Of a DNA stretch of 15,983 nucleotides, positions 1-5,695 are shown piece by piece. A program made the position numbers and the translations under genes. The notes below the pieces were generated by a model that ran no database searches, was not told the DNA's origin, and was given only the letters and a program-made list of their open reading frames with translations. This stretch comes from Paracoccaceae bacterium (GTDB taxonomy: Bacteria > Pseudomonadota > Alphaproteobacteria > Rhodobacterales > Rhodobacteraceae), in contig SBFT01000133.1 of NCBI GenBank assembly GCA_006227805.1, forward strand, positions 1 to 15,983, read 5' to 3'. The first letter of the stretch is position 1. Each line of letters begins with the position of its first letter.

Positions 1-1
1 C

Positions 2-223
2 TACGAGGTCGACATCAAGTATCGCGACCGGCTGGAGCAGGCGGGCCTGTGTTTCTCGGGCATGTCGCCGGACGGGCGGCTGCCGGAAATCGTCGAATGG
101 CCCGATCATCCCTGGTTCATCGGCGTGCAGTTCCACCCCGAGCTGAAGTCGAAACCCTTCGCGCCGCACCCGCTGTTCCGCGACTTCGTGCGCGCCGCCC
201 GCGACGTCAGCCGCCTGGTCTGA
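2..223 (+). CDS. pyrG: CTP synthase, C-terminal fragment (glutaminase domain end)
   Basis: The reading frame is open from the window edge and ends at TGA 221-223, giving the last 73 residues of a protein that begins outside the window. The segment VQFHPELKS carries the His and Glu of the class I glutamine amidotransferase triad. The surrounding residues (YRDRLEQAGLCFSG, EIVEWPDHPWFIG, ending in LFRDFVRAA) are typical of the end of CTP synthase, which converts UTP to CTP with ammonia from glutamine in the cytoplasm. The nucleophile cysteine and the synthetase domain lie upstream of the window. Other class I amidotransferases share the FHPE motif, but the flanking residues fit PyrG best. It is partial because of the window edge, with no sign of a broken gene. 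Confidence 0.9.
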   Translation, partial: YEVDIKYRDRLEQAGLCFSGMSPDGRLPEIVEWPDHPWFIGVQFHPELKSKPFAPHPLFRDFVRAARDVSRLV

Positions 224-228
224 CGCGC

Positions 229-283
229 GCTCCGGCCCCGCTCTGGCCCCGCTCTGGCCCAGCTCTGGCGCCGCTCTGGCCCG
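229..283. repeat. Five tandem copies of an 11-bp unit after pyrG
   Basis: Five head-to-tail 11-bp units, consensus GCTCTGGCCCC, run from 5 bases after the pyrG stop. The units are GCTCCGGCCCC, GCTCTGGCCCC, GCTCTGGCCCA, GCTCTGGCGCC and GCTCTGGCCCG. They lie in the 202-nt gap between pyrG and the first TerB gene. The rest of that gap shows only an 8-bp palindrome (CACGCGTG, 311-318) and no convincing promoter or terminator. The 11-bp period is close to one helical turn, so every copy would face the same side of the DNA. Function is unknown; slippage-generated simple repeat is the plainest explanation. Confidence 0.85.
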
Positions 284-425
284 GGCCGGTCGGACCTGTT
301 TCAATTGGACCACGCGTGCGAGAAAAGCGCCCGCAGGCTCTTGGTCGCGGGCCATGGGCGCGGGATACTGCGGCGAGACGCGGGCCTTCGACGCCCCCCG
401 CGCCGACAGGGACAACACGGATATC

Positions 426-869
426 ATGAGCCTTCTGGGACGCCTTCTGAACCGCTTCCGGGACGATCACCCCGAGCCCCTTCCCGCCCCGGACGCCAAG
501 CTGGCGCTGGGCGCGCTGATGGTGCGGGTGGCACTGTCGGACAAGGTCTATACCGTCTCGGAGATCAGCCTGATCGACCGGATCCTCGCGCAGCATTTCG
601 GCCTGAACCCGGTCGAGGCCGCCAGGATGCGCGCCACCTGCGAACGGCTTCAGGCGAAGGCGGGCACGGCGGATTTCGCCCAGCTGATCCGCAACGAGCT
701 CAGCCGCGACGAACGGATGGAGGCGCTGATCGATCTCTGGATGGTGGTCATGGCCGATGGCACCAGCGACGCCGCCGAGATCGCTCTGGTCGAGGAGTTG
801 CGCTCGGAACTGGGCCTGAGCGAGGCCGACAGCGCCGAGGCGCGGGCCAGCGCCGCGGCCCGGCTCTGA
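426..869 (+). CDS. TerB-family protein, copy 1
   Basis: This 147-residue protein is predicted to be cytosolic, with no signal peptide or membrane segment. It has the all-helical TerB-like repeat pattern: a helix from about 26 to 54 (LALGALMVRVALSDKVYTVS, then SEISLIDRIL) and a second, similar helix pair from about 100 (LIDLWMVVMADGTSDAAEIA). The second half keeps the ADG...E acidic loop typical of the family, while the first half has SDK instead. I chose ATG 426 over the in-frame ATG 354 because the protein then aligns with its neighbour copy from the first residues (M-x-x-L-x-R-L). An AGGGA lies about 12 nt upstream. TerB proteins are named for tellurite resistance, but no other ter gene is here, so that role cannot be inferred. 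The molecular function is unknown. Confidence 0.8.
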   Translation: MSLLGRLLNRFRDDHPEPLPAPDAKLALGALMVRVALSDKVYTVSEISLIDRILAQHFGLNPVEAARMRATCERLQAKAGTADFAQLIRNELSRDERMEALIDLWMVVMADGTSDAAEIALVEELRSELGLSEADSAEARASAAARL

Positions 870-876
870 GGAGGGC

Positions 877-945
877 GGGGGGCGCTGCCCCCCGGACCGC
901 CTGCGGCGGTCTCCCCCCGGGATATTTCGGGCGAGAGGAAGCAGG
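877..945. repeat. Double-hairpin intergenic element (Rhodobacteraceae-type palindromic repeat)
   Basis: Two perfect 7-bp hairpins with 3-nt loops follow each other: GGGGGGC (877-883) with GCCCCCC (887-893), and GACCGCC (895-901) with GGCGGTC (905-911). A C-run at 913-918 could pair with the first G-run instead. A tail, GGGATATTTCGGGCGAGAGG (919-938), follows. This hairpin-hairpin-GATATTT-purine layout resembles an intergenic repeat I recall as common in Rhodobacteraceae genomes; that is from memory and not from a search. It has no U-tract, so it is not a standard rho-independent terminator. It sits between two same-strand genes and could stabilise or partly terminate the transcript. Confidence 0.6.
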
Positions 946-985
946 GGACTTGGACGCACGGTTCCGGCGGGATATATGCGATCCC

Positions 986-1420
986 ATGTTCGGTGATCTC
1001 CTGCGGCGCCTGGCCGCCCCTTCCCCCGCGCCCCTGGCGGATGTCGATGCCCGTCTGGCGCTCTCGGCGCTTCTGGTGCGCATCGCGCGCGCCGACGGGG
1101 ATTATGCCGCTTCGGAAGCGGCGCGGATCGACGCGATCCTGGCGCGGCGCTATGGCCTCGGACCGACGGCGGCGGCTGCCTTGCGCGCCGAGGCCGAAGC
1201 GCTGGAGGCGCAGGCCCCCGATACGGTGCGCTTCACCCGGGCGATCAAGGATGCCGTGGCCTACGAGGAGCGCGTCTCGGTGATCGAGGCGCTCTGGACG
1301 GTGGTTCTGGCCGATGGCGCGCGCGAGGCGGAGGAGGATGCGCTGATGCGGCTGGCCGCCGGCCTTCTGGGGGTCTCGGATGTCGACAGCGCGCTGGCCC
1401 GTCAGCGCGCCCGGGGCTGA
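986..1420 (+). CDS. TerB-family protein, copy 2
   Basis: A 144-residue paralog of the upstream TerB-family protein. Matching blocks are LALSALLVRIARADGDYAASEAARIDAIL (about 28-56), YGLGP, and ALWTVVLADGAREAEEDALM (about 99-118), so both halves keep the ADG...E acidic loop. It is predicted cytosolic and helical. ATG 986 is in frame with the family-like opening MFGDLLRRLAAP; the nearby ATG at 976 is out of frame. The next gene begins 9 nt after the stop, which suggests co-transcription with the PhnD-like gene. The function is unknown. The tandem pair most likely arose by gene duplication, with the palindromic element later lodged between the copies. Confidence 0.8.
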   Translation: MFGDLLRRLAAPSPAPLADVDARLALSALLVRIARADGDYAASEAARIDAILARRYGLGPTAAAALRAEAEALEAQAPDTVRFTRAIKDAVAYEERVSVIEALWTVVLADGAREAEEDALMRLAAGLLGVSDVDSALARQRARG

Positions 1421-1429
1421 GGCGCGCGG

Positions 1430-2167
1430 ATGATCGCCAGCCTGGGGATGTATGACCTGGGTCCCCTGCAGGCGGCCAATGACCGTTTCTGGGACCTGAT
1501 CCGCCGGAACCTGGGTCATGGACCCGCGCGCCTGACCCGCGACCGCGACCTGTGGGAGATCTGGCAGGACGACGCGCTTCTGTTGGCGCAGACCTGCGGC
1601 CTGCCCTACCGCGCGCGCCTGAAGGATCGCGTGAAGCTGGTGGGCACGCCGGATCATGGTCTGCCCGGCTGCGCGCCGGGGCATTACAACTCGGTCATGG
1701 TGGCGCGGGCGGAAGATGTGCGCAGCGATCTGGCCGCGTTCGACGGCGCGCCTTTCGCATTGAACGAGGCGCTGTCGCAATCGGGCTGGGCGGCGCCGCA
1801 TGCGCACATGAGCGCGCGCGGGCTGAGGATCGGGCCGCGCCTCGCGACCGGGGCGCATGCGGCTTCCGCCCTTGCGGTGGCCGAGGGGCGCGCCGACCTC
1901 GCGGCCATAGATGCGCTGACCTGGGTTCTCCTGGAAGAGCACCGCCCCGACCTGACGGGCGCCTTGCGCGTGATCGAGCGCACCGCGCCCACCCCGGCCC
2001 TTCCCTATGTCACCGGCCCCGCGGGCGATCCCGCGGCGCTGGCGCAGGCCATCGCGGCGGCCATCGCGGGCCTCGACCCCGCGACGCGGGACGCGCTGCA
2101 TCTGCGCGGACTGGTCGCCATCCCGAAAGCCGCCTACCTGGCCCAGCCGATCCCGCCCGCCCCCTGA
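1430..2167 (+). CDS. PhnD-like substrate-binding fold protein without signal peptide
   Basis: This 245-residue protein opens with MIASLGMYDLGPLQAANDRFWDLIRR, and contains LWEIWQDDALLLAQTCGLPYR and PGHYNSVMVAR. These are marks of the PhnD-like phosphate/phosphonate-binding fold (periplasmic binding protein superfamily). It has no signal peptide or lipobox, so it probably stays in the cytoplasm, as many short alphaproteobacterial PhnD-like proteins appear to. No permease or ATPase for phosphonate lies next to it, so a transport role is not supported. ATG 1430 lies 9 nt after the TerB copy 2 stop, with GGCGCGCGG as the only, weak, upstream purine stretch. The ligand is unknown. Confidence 0.75.
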   Translation: MIASLGMYDLGPLQAANDRFWDLIRRNLGHGPARLTRDRDLWEIWQDDALLLAQTCGLPYRARLKDRVKLVGTPDHGLPGCAPGHYNSVMVARAEDVRSDLAAFDGAPFALNEALSQSGWAAPHAHMSARGLRIGPRLATGAHAASALAVAEGRADLAAIDALTWVLLEEHRPDLTGALRVIERTAPTPALPYVTGPAGDPAALAQAIAAAIAGLDPATRDALHLRGLVAIPKAAYLAQPIPPAP

Positions 2168-2268
2168 GCCGGACCGCCGAATGGCGCCTTTCCTTTGGTC
2201 ACTTCGGCGGGGATGGCCCCTGAATCGCCGTTTTGCACGTTGCAATGGCGCAGTTTTTCGGTCGTAGT
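2168..2268. promoter_or_regulatory. Leader of the ABC importer operon, with palindrome TTGCA-CGT-TGCAA
   Basis: The gap holds an 8-bp inverted repeat, CCGCCGAA (2174-2181) with TTCGGCGG (2203-2210), around a 21-nt loop. Next comes a small GGGG-ATGG-CCCC hairpin (2209-2220), and then TTGCA-CGT-TGCAA (2233-2245) with perfect 5-bp arms. TTGCAA (2240-2245) and TAGTAT (2265-2270) could be -35 and -10 elements but are 19 nt apart, so a promoter call is weak. The short palindrome is a plausible operator for the importer operon. No regulator gene is adjacent to say which protein would bind it. Confidence 0.35.
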
Positions 2269-3096
2269 ATGCCGGACCTGACGCAAAAAAGGCCCAAAGA
2301 CGCCGTGCCGGACACCGCTGCCACCCCTTCCACGCCCGTCATCGAAATCCGCGACCTGCACAAGAGCTATGGCGATCTCGAAGTCCTGAAGGGCGTCGAT
2401 ATCGTCGCGCGTCAGGGGCAGGTCGTGTCGCTGATCGGGTCGTCCGGGTCGGGCAAGTCGACGCTTCTGCGCTGCGCCAACCTGCTCGAGGACAGCCAGC
2501 AGGGCGACATCCTGTTCCAGGGCGAACCGGTGCGCTGGCGGGGCCAGGGCCGCCACCGCCATCCGGGCGACGCCAGGCAGGTGCTGCGCATCCGCACCAA
2601 CCTGTCGATGGTGTTCCAGCAGTTCAACCTCTGGGCGCACATGACGATCCTGCAGAACGTGATGGAAGCGCCCTGCACGGTGCTGGGCCGCGACCGCGCC
2701 GAGGTCGAGGCCTCGGCCCGCCGCTATCTCGACAAGGTGGGCATCGGCGACAAGTGCGCGGCCTATCCCGCGCAATTGTCGGGCGGCCAGCAGCAGCGCG
2801 CCGCCATCGCGCGCGCGCTCTGCATGGAGCCGCAGGCGCTGTTGTTCGACGAACCCACCTCGGCGCTCGACCCCGAGCTCGAGCAGGAGGTGGTGCGCGT
2901 CATCAAGGACCTGGCCCGGGAAGGGCGCACGATGCTGATCGTGACCCATGACATGAAGCTGGCCGCCGACGTCAGCGACCATGTCGTCTTCCTGCACCAG
3001 GGCCTGATCGAGGAAGAGGGCACGCCGGACGAGGTCTTCGGCGCGCCCAGTTCAGAACGATTGCGGGGGTTCCTGTCGGCAACCCACGCAGCGTGA
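2269..3096 (+). CDS. Polar amino acid ABC importer, ATP-binding subunit (HisP/ArtP type)
   Basis: A 275-residue ATPase that would power uptake through the two permeases encoded downstream. All ABC motifs are intact: Walker A GSSGSGKST (57-65), Q-loop at about 117-118 (VFQQFN), signature LSGGQQQR (170-177), Walker B LLFDEPTSALD (191-201) and H-loop THD (226-228). The insert after the first strand and the 'NLSMVFQQFNLWAHMT' block are typical of the histidine/arginine-type importers. The start is uncertain: ATG 2269 is chosen, but ATG 2245 and GTG 2305 are in frame and none has a good Shine-Dalgarno sequence. A promoter with its -10 at 2265-2270 would favour GTG 2305. It is the first gene of the transporter operon. 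Confidence 0.92.
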   Translation: MPDLTQKRPKDAVPDTAATPSTPVIEIRDLHKSYGDLEVLKGVDIVARQGQVVSLIGSSGSGKSTLLRCANLLEDSQQGDILFQGEPVRWRGQGRHRHPGDARQVLRIRTNLSMVFQQFNLWAHMTILQNVMEAPCTVLGRDRAEVEASARRYLDKVGIGDKCAAYPAQLSGGQQQRAAIARALCMEPQALLFDEPTSALDPELEQEVVRVIKDLAREGRTMLIVTHDMKLAADVSDHVVFLHQGLIEEEGTPDEVFGAPSSERLRGFLSATHAA

Positions 3097-3127
3097 TCCA
3101 ATCAAGAAAAGACGGGAGTTACCAAAC

Positions 3128-3850
3128 ATGAAGACACTGATCCTGGGCACCGCCGCCCTTGCACTGACGGCAGGCCTCGCATGGGCCGACACGGTCCGTA
3201 TGGGCACCGAGGGCGCATACCCCCCCTACAACTTCATCAACGACAAGGGCGAGATCGACGGGTTCGAGCGCGAACTGGGCGACGAGCTGTGCAAGCGTGC
3301 CGAGCTGACCTGCGAATGGGTCAAGAACGACTGGGATTCGATCATCCCGAACCTCGTTTCGGGCAACTACGACACGATCATCGCGGGCATGTCGATCACG
3401 GCCGAGCGTGACGAGGTCATCGACTTCACGCAGGATTACTTCCCGCCCACCGCATCGGCCTATGTCGGCGCCTCGGCTGACGCCAACTGGGAAGGTGGTG
3501 TCGTCGCGGCCCAGACCGCCACGATCCAGGCCGGTCACATCGCCGAATCGGGCGCGACCCTGGTCGAGTTCGCAACCCCCGAGGAAACCGTCGCCGCCGT
3601 GCGCAACGGCGAGGCGGATGCGGTCTTCGCCGACCGCGACTACCTGGCCCCGCTGGTCGAGGCTTCGGGCGGCGCGCTGGTCTTCGTCGGCCCCGACGTG
3701 CCGCTGGGCGGCGGCGTCGGCATGGGCCTGCGCGAAAGCGACACCGAACTGAAGGAGAAGTTCGACGCCGCCATCACTTCCATGAAGGCCGACGGCACGC
3801 TGAACGCGCTTCTCATCAAGTGGTTCGGCGAAGGCACGCAGACCTACTGA
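3128..3850 (+). CDS. Periplasmic polar amino acid-binding protein (HisJ-like)
   Basis: A 240-residue member of the SBP_bac_3 family with a clear signal peptide, MKTLILGTAALALTAGLAWA, probably cut after residue 20. The mature protein begins DTVRMGTEGAYPPYNFIN. Two cysteines, C55 and C62 (ELCKRAELTC), match the spacing of the HisJ/LAO disulfide. R94 in SITAER corresponds to the arginine that holds the ligand carboxylate, and an aspartate near 169 (VFADRD) to the one that holds the alpha-amino group. The ligand is therefore probably an amino acid or a related compound with a free alpha-amino acid head. GGGAG (3114-3118) lies 9 nt before ATG 3128. The exact substrate cannot be read from the sequence. 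Confidence 0.9.
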   Translation: MKTLILGTAALALTAGLAWADTVRMGTEGAYPPYNFINDKGEIDGFERELGDELCKRAELTCEWVKNDWDSIIPNLVSGNYDTIIAGMSITAERDEVIDFTQDYFPPTASAYVGASADANWEGGVVAAQTATIQAGHIAESGATLVEFATPEETVAAVRNGEADAVFADRDYLAPLVEASGGALVFVGPDVPLGGGVGMGLRESDTELKEKFDAAITSMKADGTLNALLIKWFGEGTQTY

Positions 3851-3873
3851 TCCCGGGCTGAGACCCACCCTGC

Positions 3874-3902
3874 GGGCGGGGGCCACAACCCGGTCCCCGC
3901 CC
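3874..3902 (+). promoter_or_regulatory. GC hairpin between binding-protein and permease genes
   Basis: GGGCGGGG (3874-3881) pairs perfectly with CCCCGCCC (3895-3902) around a 13-nt loop, 23 nt after the binding-protein stop. It is followed only by TT, not a U-run. Such hairpins after binding-protein genes commonly protect the upstream mRNA end or reduce read-through, giving more binding protein than permease. That role is inferred here. Confidence 0.5.
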
Positions 3903-3921
3903 CTTGCGAGGCGCGCGCCCC

Positions 3922-4806
3922 ATGTTCTCGTTCTGCGAAGATCCCTCGACGCTCGAAACCGCCCGCTGGTTCGCCTGCTACCTGACGAACGGCGTGCATC
4001 TTCAGTTCTATCAGTCCTTCCTGAAGGTGCTTCTTCTGCTGGCGATCACCGCGCCGGTGGCCTTGGCCTTCGGGTTTCTGGGCGCGATGGCGGCGCGGTC
4101 GCGCCTGCTGCCGCTCAGCCTTCTGGGCAAGAGCTATATCGCCGTGGTGCGCGGCGTGCCCGACATCGCCTTCTTCCTGTTCTTCGTGATCGCGCTGGAC
4201 CAGGCCTTCGAATATGTGCGCCACCGCGTCCTCTGCCCCGACTGGACCGATCCGATCCGGCAGGGTTCGGATTTCATCGTCTGCGCCCAGGCCAAGCTGC
4301 CGCTCGGGACCGCGCCGCAATGGGTGCATGAGACCTACGCCTTCGTGATCGCGGTGATCACCTTCTCGATCGTGTTCGGCGCCTTCGCGGCCAACGTGCT
4401 CTATGGGGGTATGCGCGCGGTGCCGCGCGCCCAGCTGGAAACCGCCGAGGCCTACGGGATGAGCCCGCGCCAGACCTTCTGGCGCGTGCTGGTGCCGCAG
4501 ATGTGGGTCTTCGCGCTGCCGGGGCTCTCGAACCTCTGGATGGTGCTGATCAAGGCCACGCCGCTTCTGTTCCTGCTGGGGATCCAGGACATCGTCTACT
4601 GGGCGCGCGAACTGGGCGGCACCAAGACGCCGAACTTCACCGCCTACCCCCATGGCGACTGGCGGATGTGGTATTTCCTGGCGCTGCTGATCTTCTACCT
4701 GGCGATGACCAAGGTGTCCGAGACCCTGCTGGAGCGGCTGATGAAGCGGCTGACCCATGGCCAGGCCACCACCGGCGGCGAAGCCCAGCGGAGGGCGGCG
4801 GCATGA
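3922..4806 (+). CDS. Polar amino acid ABC importer, permease subunit 1 (HisQ type)
   Basis: A 294-residue inner-membrane protein with hydrophobic segments at about 31-57 (SFLKVLLLLAITAPVALAFG), 72-92, 138-160, 193-213 and 247-263. The cytoplasmic EAA loop that docks the ATPase is visible at about 173-190 (ETAEAYGMSPRQTFWRVL), after the GGMRAVPRAQ lead-in. An extra polar stretch of about 35 residues (100-135, two cysteines) lies between early membrane spans, longer than in E. coli HisQ. ATG 3922 gives a sensible N-terminus; an in-frame TTG upstream at 3904 lies right against the hairpin. The stop overlaps the next start as ATGA, implying translational coupling. Confidence 0.9.
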   Translation: MFSFCEDPSTLETARWFACYLTNGVHLQFYQSFLKVLLLLAITAPVALAFGFLGAMAARSRLLPLSLLGKSYIAVVRGVPDIAFFLFFVIALDQAFEYVRHRVLCPDWTDPIRQGSDFIVCAQAKLPLGTAPQWVHETYAFVIAVITFSIVFGAFAANVLYGGMRAVPRAQLETAEAYGMSPRQTFWRVLVPQMWVFALPGLSNLWMVLIKATPLLFLLGIQDIVYWARELGGTKTPNFTAYPHGDWRMWYFLALLIFYLAMTKVSETLLERLMKRLTHGQATTGGEAQRRAAA

Positions 4807-5609
4807 GCTGCTGGCAGACCATCCAGGATTACGGCCTGCGCAGCCTCGGCATCGGCGAACGCCTGTTGCCGCGCAGCGACTTCACCTTGTGCGAACATTT
4901 CGTCCTGATCGGCTCGGGGATGATCTGGAACGTCTATTTCGGGATCATGGCGCTGGTCACGGGCTTCTTCCTGGCCACAGCCCTGGCCGTCGCGCGGATG
5001 TCGCCCCGCGCGGCGCTGCGCAAGCCGGCGGAATGGTTCATCTTCCTGTTCCGGGGATCGCCGCTCTTCATCCAGTTCTTCTTCGCCTATTTCCTGTTCC
5101 TGAACCTCAAGAGCGTGCATCCCTTCTTCGACCCCTTCACCGCCGCCTGGCTGGGGGCGCTGATCGTGCTGTTCTTCAACACGGCGGCCTATTCTGGCGA
5201 GATCTTCTATGGCGCGCTGCGCTCGATCCCCAAGGGCGACGTGGAAGCCGCGGACGCCTATGGCATGTCGGGATGGCCGCGGTTCCGGCGGATCATCTGG
5301 CCCACCATGCTGCGGCTGGCCTGGCCCGCCTACACGAACGAGGCGATCTTTCTGTTCCACGCCACCACGCTGGTGTTCTTCTCGGGCTTCCCGGCCTGGC
5401 AGCAGAAGGGCGACGCGCTCTACTACGCGTCCTATTTCGCCGACAAGACCTTCAACCCCTTCATCCCCTACCCGATCCTGGCCTTCTACTTCATCCTCTT
5501 CACGCTGGCGATCATCGGCGTCTTCGGCCTTGTGAACAGCCGCCTGAACCGCCACCTGCCCAAGGAACAGCGGCGCAGATTGCGCTTGCGTCCCAATCTG
5601 ATCCGGTAG
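4803..5609 (+). CDS. Polar amino acid ABC importer, permease subunit 2 (HisM type)
   Basis: A 268-residue inner-membrane protein and the partner of the preceding permease. Hydrophobic spans lie at about 43-64, 78-100, 115-135, 182-197 and 232-254. The EAA loop is at about 148-165 (EAADAYGMSGWPRFRRII), and the region before it, FNTAAYSGEIFYGALRSIPKGD, is characteristic of HisM/ArtM-type permeases. ATG 4803 overlaps the upstream TGA by 4 nt. The C-terminus is short and basic. It completes a four-gene importer in the order ATPase, binding protein, permease, permease. Confidence 0.9.
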   Translation: MSCWQTIQDYGLRSLGIGERLLPRSDFTLCEHFVLIGSGMIWNVYFGIMALVTGFFLATALAVARMSPRAALRKPAEWFIFLFRGSPLFIQFFFAYFLFLNLKSVHPFFDPFTAAWLGALIVLFFNTAAYSGEIFYGALRSIPKGDVEAADAYGMSGWPRFRRIIWPTMLRLAWPAYTNEAIFLFHATTLVFFSGFPAWQQKGDALYYASYFADKTFNPFIPYPILAFYFILFTLAIIGVFGLVNSRLNRHLPKEQRRRLRLRPNLIR

Positions 5610-5617
5610 TATCCATA

Positions 5618-5629
5618 ATTTGATCAAAT
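5618..5629. promoter_or_regulatory. Perfect 12-bp palindrome ATTTGATCAAAT before the amine cluster
   Basis: ATTTGATCAAAT is a perfect palindrome in the 86-nt gap between the second permease gene and the first ligase gene. It is AT-rich in a GC-rich setting. It overlaps CATAAT (5614-5619), a 5/6 match to a -10 hexamer; no good -35 is present at the right distance. A dimeric repressor binding here would block that start site. Palindromes of this form suit GntR-, LacI- or AsnC-type regulators, but none is encoded nearby. The rest of the gap is a C-rich leader. Confidence 0.5.
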
Positions 5630-5695
5630 CTCGAAGGACCCGACCCGACCACCCGGCAGGCCGCCCGGCCCGCCCGGAGGCGAAACGGTGAGAAC

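Noticed and set aside
229..283. CRISPR array
   Set aside because: The 11-bp units are adjacent with no spacers between them, and no cas genes are in the window.
426..1420. Tellurite resistance locus
   Set aside because: Only TerB-like domains are present, with no TerA, TerC, TerD or TerZ partner. The domain name alone does not support the phenotype.
2174..2220. Rho-independent terminator after the PhnD-like gene
   Set aside because: The 8-bp stem has a 21-nt loop and no U-run follows either it or the small GGGG-CCCC hairpin.
650..2245. Long minus-strand open frame opposite the TerB and PhnD-like genes
   Set aside because: The translation is rich in Arg, Gly and Gln without recognisable domains and lies wholly opposite well-supported genes. 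Such frames are normal in GC-rich DNA.
2222..2245. Sigma-54 promoter suggested by TTGCAC and TTGCAA
   Set aside because: There is no GG of a TGGCAC element at the required distance upstream of either TTGC.
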